DNA of 23,327 nucleotides, taken from the IMG/VR virus record IMGVR_UViG_3300043468_001551, positions 1-23,327 of that record, one strand, 5' to 3'. Below are positions 13,356-21,458 of this stretch, piece after piece. A program made the translations under genes and the position numbers. The notes under the pieces are model-generated. The model saw only the letters and a program-made list of their open reading frames with translations, was not told the origin of the DNA and ran no database searches. The stretch is from a virus. Numbering within the stretch: position 1 is the stretch's first letter; each line of letters starts with the position of its first letter.

Positions 13356-14240
13356 TTAATTTTTTAACGTAAATAGCCTATATAACCGTCTATCAAACAT
13401 AATTCTTTCCAAGAACTTATCCATAGCTTCTTTGCTTAGACTGGACAATTCTAATTTAAGATTTTCAGAGTATACTGTTGCATTTTTGTCAAGAACTGTA
13501 CCCTCTTTAATTATGCTTCTTGTGCAGTCATAACATTCAGTAAAGACACTATCAATTATTTTATCTGTATTTGAAATGTTTTCTATCTGAAATTTTTTTA
13601 AAATTGAACACGCAACCTCAAAATCATTTTCTATTATTGGGCGAAATGGTGGTAAATCACATAAGTTGCGTATTAGCCAACTTTCTTCAATCTCATTAGA
13701 TGATATATATTCTTCAAATGTTTCGAATCGAATTGATTGATGGGTAGCCTCATGTTTAGACGCGCCACTTTTAATATAATTATATAACGATAAAACTCTA
13801 TCATAAGGGTGTCTAAATATAGTAAAATATATTGGGATTTTATTTATTTTATCAAAAATATTCTCAAAAACACCCTGTTTTATTAACTTTACTCCTCTTG
13901 GTTCTATAAAAACTGAAAATAAAAATAGATTACCGTTTTTTATTTCATTAAGAACTGGATCTAAATCAGTAATATTTATATTATCTACAAAATTATGTTT
14001 TAAATCAGGCGATATTTCATTAAGACTTTTACGTAAGTTGTTAAAATCCCAAACAATAAGTTTCATACACTGCTTATTATTAGAATCTAATATATGAAAT
14101 TTCCGTAAATCTAAATTTTGGACGGGTTTATTTATTGGGCTTTTATCGCGTAAATAAAAACGAAAAATTGAAGTAATCACAGATAAAACATAAGTACCAG
14201 CATTTTTGGGGATATGTAAGAATACTGGAATTTTATTCAT
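13356..14240 (-). CDS. sulfotransferase-like protein, paralogue B
   Basis: A 294-residue protein with HIPKNAGTYV (9-18) identical to paralogue A, IFRHPYDRVLSLYNYI (141-156) in place of its LRDPFERCQSEF, then SGASKHEATHQ and FETFEEYISSNEIEESWLIRNL, which parallel the other copy closely. The middle (about 30-110) has diverged. It is likely a PAPS-dependent transferase with a different acceptor from its sister. The leader contains CTATATA (14250-14256) and the palindrome TTGTTAATAACAA (14267-14279), which may mark the start of a transcription unit. Confidence 0.75.
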   Translation of the reverse strand: MNKIPVFLHIPKNAGTYVLSVITSIFRFYLRDKSPINKPVQNLDLRKFHILDSNNKQCMKLIVWDFNNLRKSLNEISPDLKHNFVDNINITDLDPVLNEIKNGNLFLFSVFIEPRGVKLIKQGVFENIFDKINKIPIYFTIFRHPYDRVLSLYNYIKSGASKHEATHQSIRFETFEEYISSNEIEESWLIRNLCDLPPFRPIIENDFEVACSILKKFQIENISNTDKIIDSVFTECYDCTRSIIKEGTVLDKNATVYSENLKLELSSLSKEAMDKFLERIMFDRRLYRLFTLKN

Positions 14241-14306
14241 TTTGATTTTCTATATATTCGTTGGGGTTGTTAATAACAATATATTATAAATAATTTGTAA
14301 GTCAAT

Positions 14307-14540
14307 TCAATTTTTTTGAGAATTAAAAGACATCATATGTTCATCTTGATAGATAGCGCAACATGTTGCCGGGGAAACATCTTGGAACATACTATTGTAA
14401 GGTTCGTTCCATTCTGATTGCATTACCCAACCCAGTTTATCCAAAGCTTCTTCTAAAGCTTGTTCGTAACTCATAGATTCTAAGTTGATTTGTTTACTTG
14501 AATCTTCTTTGGATATTATTTTGTGAAATTGTCTTGGCAT
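14307..14540 (-). CDS. small unknown protein (77 aa)
   Basis: A 77-residue soluble protein, MPRQFHKIISKEDS..., with a helical middle (YEQALEEALDKLGWVMQSEW) and a short Cys pair (ATCCAIY). I do not recognise it. It starts 9 nt after the FkbM methyltransferase gene and is followed by 66 nt of non-coding sequence before the sulfotransferase block. Codon use resembles its neighbours. It is likely real because the frame is tightly spaced within the run. Confidence 0.6.
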   Translation of the reverse strand: MPRQFHKIISKEDSSKQINLESMSYEQALEEALDKLGWVMQSEWNEPYNSMFQDVSPATCCAIYQDEHMMSFNSQKN

Positions 14541-14549
14541 GGTGGTCTA

Positions 14550-15200
14550 TTAATGATGGTCAAACGTTTCAATTGAATTTTCTTGTAGTTTCTGTTTTAA
14601 TAAAATAGCTTTGCTTTTCATTTCATTTTCATTTTTAAAAAAGTGCGGATGCCATTCTATAAAGATTTGCTTTATCTTTTTTAGATGCGATGATTGCAAC
14701 AATCTTTTTATAACTTTATATTCATATCCTTCTATGTCGCACTTTATGTAAATTTCAATTTCATTTCCATATTTAACAAATAAGTCATTTAAAATATCAT
14801 TAATATCTACTACCTCTACAGTTTGCGTTTCAAGCTCTACATTTTTTTGATGCCATACGATGTCATCGAGTAGGCTTGATGCTCCATTATCTCCGTCGAA
14901 GAGTTTACCATCTCTAGAATACCTAACGACATTTTTTATCTCGCTTTTCCCATTTAAGTCTCCAACTGCGACATTATAAAAATTAAAATCAGGATATTTT
15001 AGAAAAACATTCGATTTATAATTTTCTCTATTCATCTCCTCAAGCGCGCGTTCATATACAGTTTTATTTGGCTCATATGCTTGTATTATCCATGAAGAAT
15101 CGATATTAAGTTTTTCCATAAAAACATTTGTTAACCCCTGGAAAGCGTTTGAACCTAAATCTAAAAATATTTTTTTGTAATTCGTGTGCATCTGTTTCAT
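14550..15200 (-). CDS. FkbM-family methyltransferase
   Basis: A 216-residue SAM-dependent methyltransferase. The FkbM layout is clear: FLDLGSNAFQG (SAM-binding motif I, ~12-22), QAYEPN (acidic loop), FYNVAVGDLNGK, NGASSLLD, VEVVDINDIL, and IYIKCDIEGYEYKVIKRLL, the hallmark D-x-E-G-x-E segment, then EWHPHFF. The family methylates sugar or amine positions, often on surface polysaccharides or polyketides. It sits between the coiled-coil protein and the 77-aa protein in the glycan cassette. MKQM gives two possible ATGs; the first is used. Confidence 0.88.
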   Translation of the reverse strand: MKQMHTNYKKIFLDLGSNAFQGLTNVFMEKLNIDSSWIIQAYEPNKTVYERALEEMNRENYKSNVFLKYPDFNFYNVAVGDLNGKSEIKNVVRYSRDGKLFDGDNGASSLLDDIVWHQKNVELETQTVEVVDINDILNDLFVKYGNEIEIYIKCDIEGYEYKVIKRLLQSSHLKKIKQIFIEWHPHFFKNENEMKSKAILLKQKLQENSIETFDHH

Positions 15201-15212
15201 TTTTAATTAATA

Positions 15213-15467
15213 TTAAATTATATTATATGATTTTATCTCTTTCAAAAGATTATTTAAATTTTTAGTAGATTTTGAATCTATACAGTTATTTACAATTTCT
15301 ACGGTTCTATTTAATAAGTATTTTAAATTATCGATATCTCTTTGTTGAAGATATACTTGTATGCTTATTCCATTAAAGATTTCTTGCTCAATTTTTAATT
15401 CATGAATAGTTTTTTCAAGAAAAGCTATTTCTTGTTTCAATTCTTTATTAGCACTTTCTTTTTTCAA
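15213..15467 (-). CDS. small coiled-coil protein (84 aa)
   Basis: An 84-residue, almost wholly helical, charged protein. KELKQEIAFLEKTIHELKIEQEIF shows heptad-spaced hydrophobics typical of a short coiled coil, and a second helical segment follows (QRDIDNLKYLLNRTVEIVNN). Its ATG is 1 nt beyond the stop of the WcbI-family gene upstream, so translation is probably coupled. It may tether or oligomerise an adjacent enzyme; no known family is recognised. Confidence 0.65.
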   Translation of the reverse strand: MKKESANKELKQEIAFLEKTIHELKIEQEIFNGISIQVYLQQRDIDNLKYLLNRTVEIVNNCIDSKSTKNLNNLLKEIKSYNII

Positions 15468-15468
15468 T

Positions 15469-16329
15469 TTAGAAATAAAAAAGTTGAAATGCGGGATTCC
15501 CCTGTTTTTCGAGGAGCATATACTCTTCCAGAGAATAAAGTTTTTCGATTTCTCTTGGTATTATTATTTCAGGAAAAAGATTTCTGAAAAACAAAAACTC
15601 CATAGGGTTGAGTATTCTGGATTTGTTCGGGTAATTAAAAACTTCTAATTTTTTAGAATCTAAGTCTTCTTCTAAGTGGTTAAATAAAATTTTTATTAAT
15701 TCCACCCAATAAAGACCAGCCGGATGATTATGTGTTGCAAACAATAAATTGGTTTTCCAATTATTCTCGATGAAATCGTATATATCTATTTTATTAGTAC
15801 AATTATTTCCTTGCTGGTCGTATCGCCGTTTGTTCTCAATCATACACGATTCATAATTCGAAAATAAAATCTTTTTAAACTCAGGATTATCGTTATTTTT
15901 TATATATTTAATTATTTTATCTTTATCCTTATCTTTTGTTATGTTATCAGTTATATAATTCACGTAGTTGCATAAGCTATATTGATCTAAAGGATACCCA
16001 GTAAATCTTGAATTTGGCAAACAAATACTTATACCTTTAAATATATTATCGATTAAATATTCAGTTTTAAGCTCTTCAATAGCTGCGTTTTCGATAGGTT
16101 GAAAAATAAAAAAATCAGCTTGCTGAAGTTTTTTGTGAACGCATTCAAAATAGCTTTTTTGCTTTTCTAAGTTGTTCCTCCAGATAGCAAAATTTTTACT
16201 GGTGTGAAATTGATCAACGCCACATTCCAGGCAATCTAGAACTTCAAATTTATCGCTAAAATGTTCAAATATCCACTTAGAAATAAAAGCGCAATGGCAA
16301 TTTCCGTAAAATAAAAGTTTTTTCTTCAT
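15469..16329 (-). CDS. WcbI-family polysaccharide biosynthesis protein, copy 1
   Basis: 286 residues from the ATG at 16329; an upstream in-frame GTG at 16338 is less likely because the copy-2 protein aligns from here. The N-terminal KKLLFYGNCHCAFIS is the G-N-C motif of the WcbI family, and the C-terminal half has LLFATHNHPAGLYWVELI, the family's H-N-H-P block. An internal ICLPNSRFTGYPLDQYSL matches copy 2 (ISNNRFSGYLNGPDSV). WcbI proteins are needed for capsule or exopolysaccharide assembly; the exact reaction is unsettled and an esterase/acyltransferase-like fold has been described. It is cytoplasmic, with no signal peptide. Confidence 0.82.
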   Translation of the reverse strand: MKKKLLFYGNCHCAFISKWIFEHFSDKFEVLDCLECGVDQFHTSKNFAIWRNNLEKQKSYFECVHKKLQQADFFIFQPIENAAIEELKTEYLIDNIFKGISICLPNSRFTGYPLDQYSLCNYVNYITDNITKDKDKDKIIKYIKNNDNPEFKKILFSNYESCMIENKRRYDQQGNNCTNKIDIYDFIENNWKTNLLFATHNHPAGLYWVELIKILFNHLEEDLDSKKLEVFNYPNKSRILNPMEFLFFRNLFPEIIIPREIEKLYSLEEYMLLEKQGNPAFQLFYF

Positions 16330-16362
16330 TCGGGACACTCTTTATTATATATCTACAACTTT

Positions 16363-16605
16363 TTAGTATAGACTAGCTGATATTTTTTCATAGATTAGTC
16401 CAGTAAATTTTGGACCAAAAAATTCAGGTCTACTCGGTAATAAGGATATTAAATTTTCTATTTGATCGGTTAAATTAATTGGTAGTACAATTAGCTTTTC
16501 CTGTGAGCTTTGAGTAAAAACTAATTCGGAATCAGTAAGGCAGCTGATATATAATATATGGTTTTTATTATTAAGAGATAGTATCTCATTTTTATATACA
16601 CGGTT
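16363..16605 (-). pseudogene. startless 81-codon frame behind glf, gene remnant or readthrough tail
   Basis: Immediately after the glf stop (TAA, 16608-16606), and in the same frame, 80 sense codons run without a stop to TAA at 16365-16363. The product would read protein-like: HILYISCLTDSELVF, then QEKLIVLPINLTDQIENLIS and RPEFFGPKFTGLIYEKIS. In DNA this AT-rich such a run is unlikely by chance, yet it has no ATG, GTG or TTG. The simplest reading is the 3' end of a gene whose front was lost when glf was placed here. Stop readthrough giving a longer Glf is the alternative. I do not recognise the family. Confidence 0.5.
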
Positions 16606-17604
16606 TTAATCTAAACTATTTATTTTAACCATTACTTGCTTTACAGCCATCCACATGTCTAAATATTTATAACTAGCAAGTCTTCCCAAAAACAAAACAT
16701 CACTTTCCGCTTGTATTAATTTTTTATAATTTGAATAAATAGACATGCCTTCACCAAAATCTTTTGGGTATATTGGATCGTTGGTGTTATCATGCTCTTC
16801 TGGATAATCTCTTGTTAATATAGTATAAGATAAATTTTCATTCAAATATACCGAGTTATCCATTGTTCTATTAAATGGCAATTCGTTGCATTCATTTATG
16901 ACGGATCCTTTTTCCCAAGAAAAGTTTTCATCTTTCTTAACTTTGTAATGCTCAAAGCGCAAAGACCTATAAGATAACTTTCCGAACTGAAAGTTATAAA
17001 ATTCATCAGGTTTACCAGTATAAATCATTTTGTCGCATTTTATTTTTTTATATTCTTCCTTATTAACGCCAACATTAACTTTTATGCCATCTAGCATATT
17101 TTTAAACATTTCAGCATAACCATTGGCAGGTATCCCTTGATATTTATCAGTAAAATATCTTTCATCCCAGTTGTCTCTTTTTGTCGGCACTCTTCCAGAG
17201 ATAGAAGCAGGTAAATCTTCCCATTTAATGCCCCAATGTCTTTCTGAATATTTTCTAAATATTAATTCTTTAATTTCTTCTGGCGAAAGATCTCTGCCTA
17301 TCTGTTCTCTAGTTTTATAATTGTATGGAATAGAAATTAAACCAATGCTGGTATTAGCTCTTACTTTGTGTTCATAGTTATTAAAAGACGTATATCTATT
17401 GAGAAATTCCCAAACATCTTCGTCATTTGTGTGAAATATGTGAGACCCGTATTTATGGACAGTTATGCTGTCTTGTTTTTCGTCGTAACAATTTCCACCA
17501 ATATGGCTTCTTGTTTCAAAAATTTCGACATCATACCCTTTATTTTTCAAAAGTATGGCAGCTGTTATTCCAGAAAGTCCACATCCTATTATATTTACTT
17601 TCAT
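16606..17604 (-). CDS. glf: UDP-galactopyranose mutase
   Basis: A flavoenzyme converting UDP-galactopyranose to UDP-galactofuranose, the donor for Galf-containing glycans. The FAD-binding loop is MKVNIIGCGLSGITAA (GxGxxG at 7-12), followed by IGGNCYD, the Glf-specific KYGSHIFHTND, RHWGIKWEDLPAS-SGRVPTKRD, GIPANGYAEMF and MIYTGKPDEF-NF-FGKLSYRSLRFE. The C-terminal FLGRLASYKYLDMWMAV is the family's second FAD/substrate block. At 332 residues it is shorter than typical Glf (about 365-390) but all signature blocks remain, so it is probably active. It starts 16 nt after the methyltransferase gene. A deleted second copy lies at 10187-10328. Confidence 0.93.
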   Translation of the reverse strand: MKVNIIGCGLSGITAAILLKNKGYDVEIFETRSHIGGNCYDEKQDSITVHKYGSHIFHTNDEDVWEFLNRYTSFNNYEHKVRANTSIGLISIPYNYKTREQIGRDLSPEEIKELIFRKYSERHWGIKWEDLPASISGRVPTKRDNWDERYFTDKYQGIPANGYAEMFKNMLDGIKVNVGVNKEEYKKIKCDKMIYTGKPDEFYNFQFGKLSYRSLRFEHYKVKKDENFSWEKGSVINECNELPFNRTMDNSVYLNENLSYTILTRDYPEEHDNTNDPIYPKDFGEGMSIYSNYKKLIQAESDVLFLGRLASYKYLDMWMAVKQVMVKINSLD

Positions 17605-17620
17605 TAGTTTAATATTATTT

Positions 17621-18274
17621 TTACGTTAAAACAATTAATCCTAACCCCATTAGGTCATTACTATCTGTAAATTCGTGATAATTTTTAAAATCTTTTTTAA
17701 TTTCACTCCAGAATCTAACAACACCTGGACAGTTTTTATCAACAATATCATGAAACAAAATATATTTAGGATTTAATTTTAAAGCTAACTCAAAATCTTT
17801 TTTCACGGAATTATATGCATGATCTCCATCGATAAATATTAAATCATAATTTTTTTCAATACTACTAGCACGGGTATTTTGATAATTTATACTAAAAAAT
17901 TTTAAAAAATCATCTGACACGAATTTTATTGGATCAATTGTTAATGATTCTAAATCTGGATTTTGTAAAAATAAAAATTCTCTAAAAATTAAAAAAGTTA
18001 ATGCTTTATGCGTACCTATTTCTAAAAATGAATTAATTTTAGAACAATTTTTTAACAAGTATAATATACATTCGCTTAGTTGAATTGGTCTTTGCCATAA
18101 ACCCAATTCTCCATTTGAATTCATATATTTTTTATAATCTCCGTAAATATCTCTATTGTCAAATACTAAACCAAATTCGCAAATAGAATCTATTATTAAT
18201 TTTTGACTTACTTCTTCAATTTTATAAGATTTTATTTTGTGTAGGGCGTCTCTGTACGTTTCTTTTGTTTTCAT
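17621..18274 (-). CDS. class I SAM-dependent methyltransferase (Methyltransf_24-like), second type
   Basis: A 217-residue protein. FLEIGTHKALTFLIF is motif I. LTIDPIKF carries the next acidic residue. The strong late block DLIFIDGDHAYNSVKKDFELALKLNPKYILFHDI (from ~143) is the Methyltransf_24 signature (D-G-x-H-x-Y...D...H-D), and PGVVRFWSEIKKDF follows as in the group. The likely role is O-methylation of a sugar or sugar precursor. It lies 3 nt downstream of the GT8-like gene and 16 nt upstream of glf. It is only distantly like the methyltransferase at 9497-10180, so not a recent duplicate. Confidence 0.85.
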   Translation of the reverse strand: MKTKETYRDALHKIKSYKIEEVSQKLIIDSICEFGLVFDNRDIYGDYKKYMNSNGELGLWQRPIQLSECILYLLKNCSKINSFLEIGTHKALTFLIFREFLFLQNPDLESLTIDPIKFVSDDFLKFFSINYQNTRASSIEKNYDLIFIDGDHAYNSVKKDFELALKLNPKYILFHDIVDKNCPGVVRFWSEIKKDFKNYHEFTDSNDLMGLGLIVLT

Positions 18275-18277
18275 ATT

Positions 18278-19066
18278 TTAAAACCATTTATGTTTAAATA
18301 ACACAGTTTTTCCTTTATATTTTATAATGCCTTCTTCTTTAGTAGTCCCTTTTGCTGGAGTAAACATATTATGATTATGAATATCATATCCCATTTCTAT
18401 AATATTAAATCCTTCAGTTCCAATAATATAAGATATTAAAAATTGTTGATTAGCATAATGATTAAAAATTTCATCAATCCAATCAAATTTTTGTATATAT
18501 AAAAAGCATAGTTTTTTCCACGTTTTAATATTCATGCATAAAACGCCAGTATTATAACATTTTATATTTTTTAGATTTTTGGTATCTATAAATTCTTGCA
18601 TCCATTCATTGCTTTTTTTACAGACGAGCTTTATGCTTTCATCAGCTAAAGTTTGCTGAGGTGATACATTATATCCAACAAACACGTCGTTATCTTGTAA
18701 GCTTCTCAACAAAATCATTTCATCTGGCATTAAACTTCTTTGCAACACCATATCTCCATCAGTGAAAACTATAATGTCCGAATCTAAAAAGTTTTGAAAT
18801 CCTTCTGCTCTTAAAAATTCTCCATGTTGGAGACAATTATTCTTATTCTTTTTTACTATTGAATTTACATCAATTTGAGCTAATTCTATTTTAGATTCTG
18901 GTACAGTATCAACATCTGTTCCTAAATAAACTAAAATGTTTTTATCAAAATTTGAATTTATATTAATTGATTTCAAATAATTTTGAAAATTAACATTACT
19001 AATGTAGTGCTTGTCGGCTCCAAAAGCTAATATAATATTAGGTTCTTGTTGTTCTTTGTGTGTCAT
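18278..19066 (-). CDS. glycosyltransferase, GT8-like GT-A fold
   Basis: A 262-residue protein. The donor-binding D-x-D is IIVFTDGDMVLQRSL (Asp103, Asp105). KCYNTGVLCMNIKTW matches the N-x-G-x-x-x-(M/L)-N block that follows in GT8-like enzymes, and NQQFLISYII and DIHNHNMF provide the late D/H-containing segments. No membrane anchor is present. The donor and acceptor are unknown; a Galf transferase partner for Glf cannot be singled out. A 106-nt non-coding gap with a TTTGTTTC/GAAACAAA inverted repeat (19074-19120) precedes it, so it may start a sub-operon. Confidence 0.8.
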   Translation of the reverse strand: MTHKEQQEPNIILAFGADKHYISNVNFQNYLKSININSNFDKNILVYLGTDVDTVPESKIELAQIDVNSIVKKNKNNCLQHGEFLRAEGFQNFLDSDIIVFTDGDMVLQRSLMPDEMILLRSLQDNDVFVGYNVSPQQTLADESIKLVCKKSNEWMQEFIDTKNLKNIKCYNTGVLCMNIKTWKKLCFLYIQKFDWIDEIFNHYANQQFLISYIIGTEGFNIIEMGYDIHNHNMFTPAKGTTKEEGIIKYKGKTVLFKHKWF

Positions 19067-19073
19067 AAATTAA

Positions 19074-19120
19074 TTTGTTTCGTTCGTAATTTTTTTACAT
19101 TAATAATAAACTGAAACAAA
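19074..19120. repeat. inverted repeat in the gap before the GT8-like gene
   Basis: TTTGTTTC (19074-19081) and GAAACAAA (19113-19120) are perfect 8-bp complements around a 31-nt AT-rich loop, which itself holds a small GTAA/TTAC hairpin. It could stabilise or terminate part of the transcript. It is not a convincing rho-independent terminator on the minus strand. Confidence 0.3.
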
Positions 19121-19172
19121 GTTCAAATCCGTCATTACTCATTACAAAGAATTTTTCAATTGCTTATGATGG

Positions 19173-19892
19173 TTATACAAGTTTGATAGTGCCGCCTAGA
19201 GGCTCGACGGCCGCTGTAATTATTTGTTCGAGTAAATGAAATTCATTAAAAGGTGTGCCTGTTTTATGAATGCTATTTTCGCTTAAAAATTCAAAAACTT
19301 CCATTTCTTTGCCTTTAAATAATAAATCTAAGTATTTTTTAGATAATACCATCATCGATCCAGAGATATGTTTATTGAGCGGGATATGATGGGTAGATAG
19401 TAAATTTTCTATTAGCATTTTATTATCATTATCATGATTTTTTTGTCTAATAGGGAGACTTAAATCCTGAGTCTTATAATACTTTCTACCTCCGCATAAA
19501 AAAAGTTTTTCATCTTTTTCAAATAAAGAACATATTTCTTCGTATTTATTCTTTGTTCCAATCAGAGGTAAATATAAACCCCTTCTCCATTGCTCTCCAT
19601 ACGTATGTGGTGTGTTTCGTAAGGATTTTTTTCCATGAAGTTTAGTAACCGTTAAATATTCTTTGTTTTTAATTTTATCTAAAGCATACAAAAACCCACC
19701 AAAATCCACCCCCCTCTCTTCTACAACATATACCTCCGTTGAATTGTTTTTAATGTCGTTATACCACTCAGTTTCTATAGTATTAACAGTCACGTAAAGA
19801 TCTGTATTTTCATCCTTGACGTGCTTTAAATACGACCAAAATTCCGGCCAAAGATCTTGATAATATAAATGTAAAAGAATACAATTTTTCAT
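19173..19892 (-). CDS. RgpF-like rhamnan/polysaccharide synthesis protein
   Basis: A 239-residue protein resembling the RgpF family of glycan synthesis proteins: ILLHLYYQDLWPEFWSYL at the N-terminus (the family's H-x-x-Y-x-D-L-W opening), ERGVDFGGFLYAL (N/E-R-G-x-D-x-G-x-F-L), TVTKLHGKKSLR (K-x-H-x-K-K-S), WRRGLYLPLIG, and HISGSMMVLSKKYLDLL (G-S-M-x-x-x). These blocks in this order are convincing. RgpF proteins act in rhamnose-containing cell-wall or O-antigen assembly. The ATG overlaps the GT2 stop as ATGA, so the two are translationally coupled. Confidence 0.78.
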   Translation of the reverse strand: MKNCILLHLYYQDLWPEFWSYLKHVKDENTDLYVTVNTIETEWYNDIKNNSTEVYVVEERGVDFGGFLYALDKIKNKEYLTVTKLHGKKSLRNTPHTYGEQWRRGLYLPLIGTKNKYEEICSLFEKDEKLFLCGGRKYYKTQDLSLPIRQKNHDNDNKMLIENLLSTHHIPLNKHISGSMMVLSKKYLDLLFKGKEMEVFEFLSENSIHKTGTPFNEFHLLEQIITAAVEPLGGTIKLV

Positions 19893-20611
19893 AATATTTT
19901 GTTAAAATAATCCATATAGTTTTCAGCATCTTCTCCAATTAATCTTCTAAGATCTACTAAATTTGGATCAAGATTTTTTTGAACAAAACATGAACGATGC
20001 CATTGATACCCGGCATAAAGTCCTTTTATACCTATTAAATTGTGGCTTTCTTCGCTTTTGGGTAAAAATAATTTACGATTAACATCTTTGTTTTCCCTCC
20101 AAATATCCAGACAGAAGTTAAGTGTTCCACTTTCAATCAATTTGCTTAAATGCGGTATAAATGAATTAATAACAGATTTTTTAATTACAGTCTGACAAAG
20201 ACTTGCGTGACCTTCGTTAAAATAATTTATCCAACTTCTATTTCGTACATTGTAATAAAGAGCGTGACCCTCTCCAATCATTTCGTAATTAGAATTGCCA
20301 ATTCTTTGAGCCGCTTGTTCTAAATAAGTTGGAGAATACCAATCATCATCTTCAATAAAAGCAATCAAATCTCCAGTAATTAAATGTGATGAGTTTACAA
20401 AAAAAGATTGTAATTTTTTGTAAAGACTTAAGCGACCATGCGTATCAGAATAAAATATTTGCGTTTGATTTGATGCGCAATCTGCTGGAGTTAAACCATC
20501 ATCTAATACAAACCACTGATGAAATGGTAGAGTTTGTCTATTTATCCATTTTTTGCACAGCTTAAAAGCTTCTGGCCTATCACAAGTTGGTGTTATTAAA
20601 GTAAAATTCAT
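19889..20611 (-). CDS. family 2 glycosyltransferase
   Basis: A 240-residue protein with a GT-A opening, FTLITPTCDRPEAFKLC, then WFVLDDGLTPAD (the nucleotide-binding D-D-G) and IAFIEDDDWYSPTYLEQA (E87-D88-D89-D90-W), the metal-binding D-x-D-equivalent. LDIWRENKD and the later Glu/His residues could bear the catalytic base. It would transfer a sugar from a nucleotide donor; specificity is unknown. It lacks membrane helices. It starts 18 nt after the WcbI copy-2 gene and ends overlapping the RgpF-like gene by 4 nt. Confidence 0.85.
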   Translation of the reverse strand: MNFTLITPTCDRPEAFKLCKKWINRQTLPFHQWFVLDDGLTPADCASNQTQIFYSDTHGRLSLYKKLQSFFVNSSHLITGDLIAFIEDDDWYSPTYLEQAAQRIGNSNYEMIGEGHALYYNVRNRSWINYFNEGHASLCQTVIKKSVINSFIPHLSKLIESGTLNFCLDIWRENKDVNRKLFLPKSEESHNLIGIKGLYAGYQWHRSCFVQKNLDPNLVDLRRLIGEDAENYMDYFNKIL

Positions 20612-20629
20612 GTAAAATTAGTTCATTAT

Positions 20630-21454
20630 TTAAATTTTCGTATTTCGTACTAAATCCCAAGCTTCATAAGGACCATATGGAAGCTCAATCTCTCCGAAAT
20701 ATTTTTTAAAAAAATTCATTTTAAAAGTGTTAACTCCGCCCATATAAGAAGTAATTTTAAAATTTTTAATGTCTTCTTGGTTAAGATTTTCGCCTAAACG
20801 ACTTAATAATCTAGATAACAATTCCTCATAATAAAAAATAGATGGATGATTATGACTCAAAAACAAAAGTTTATTTTTATATTCTTTTTCTATAAAATCA
20901 TTTATTTCAATAAAACATGGTTTATGTCTTTCTTTTTGGTCATTCTCTCTTTTTTTGTTTTTTAAAAGACATTCTAATGCTTCCTTTTCAATCATTTTAA
21001 TTAAATTTTCATCAACTTCATTATACAAATAAGAAATTATATCCGTTCTTTCAAAAATTCCTATTTTTTGTTTTACGTAATCAATCATGTTCTGGACACT
21101 ATCAGGACCATTCAAATACCCTGAAAAACGATTATTAGATATGCAAAATTTCCCATTCTTTACGACATTTTTTAAAATATAATTTGTATTTAACTCTTCG
21201 CATTCACGATTACCTATTTCATTAAATACAAATATATCTGATTCCTCTATCAGTTTAATAACATTTTTATAAAAAAGTTTTTCATTTTTACGATTTTCAG
21301 GTGACCAGACCGCAAATACACCATATCCAAAAAATGGAATTAATCCAGCTTCTTCGCATTTAATCACTTCATATTTATCAGATAAAAACTGATCGAAAAA
21401 ATTTGCTAGTACTCCTAAATGACAGTTTCCGTAAAATAAAATTTTTTTTCTCAT
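20630..21454 (-). CDS. WcbI-family polysaccharide biosynthesis protein, copy 2
   Basis: 274 residues from the ATG at 21454; an in-frame TTG at 21469 would overlap the upstream gene. It starts MRKKILFYGNCHLGVLA, matching copy 1 (MKKKLLFYGNCHCAFIS), and shares ISNNRFSGY (cf. LPNSRFTGY) and LLFLSHNHPSIFYYEELL (cf. LLFATHNHPAGLYWVELI). The copies have diverged strongly elsewhere, so they are old duplicates or separate acquisitions, probably with different substrates. It lies 4 nt downstream of the GT-like gene. Confidence 0.82.
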   Translation of the reverse strand: MRKKILFYGNCHLGVLANFFDQFLSDKYEVIKCEEAGLIPFFGYGVFAVWSPENRKNEKLFYKNVIKLIEESDIFVFNEIGNRECEELNTNYILKNVVKNGKFCISNNRFSGYLNGPDSVQNMIDYVKQKIGIFERTDIISYLYNEVDENLIKMIEKEALECLLKNKKRENDQKERHKPCFIEINDFIEKEYKNKLLFLSHNHPSIFYYEELLSRLLSRLGENLNQEDIKNFKITSYMGGVNTFKMNFFKKYFGEIELPYGPYEAWDLVRNTKI

Positions 21455-21458
21455 TGTT

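Noticed and set aside
17368-17612. two plus-strand open frames over the glf 5' end
   Set aside because: Antisense to the strongly conserved FAD-binding part of Glf.
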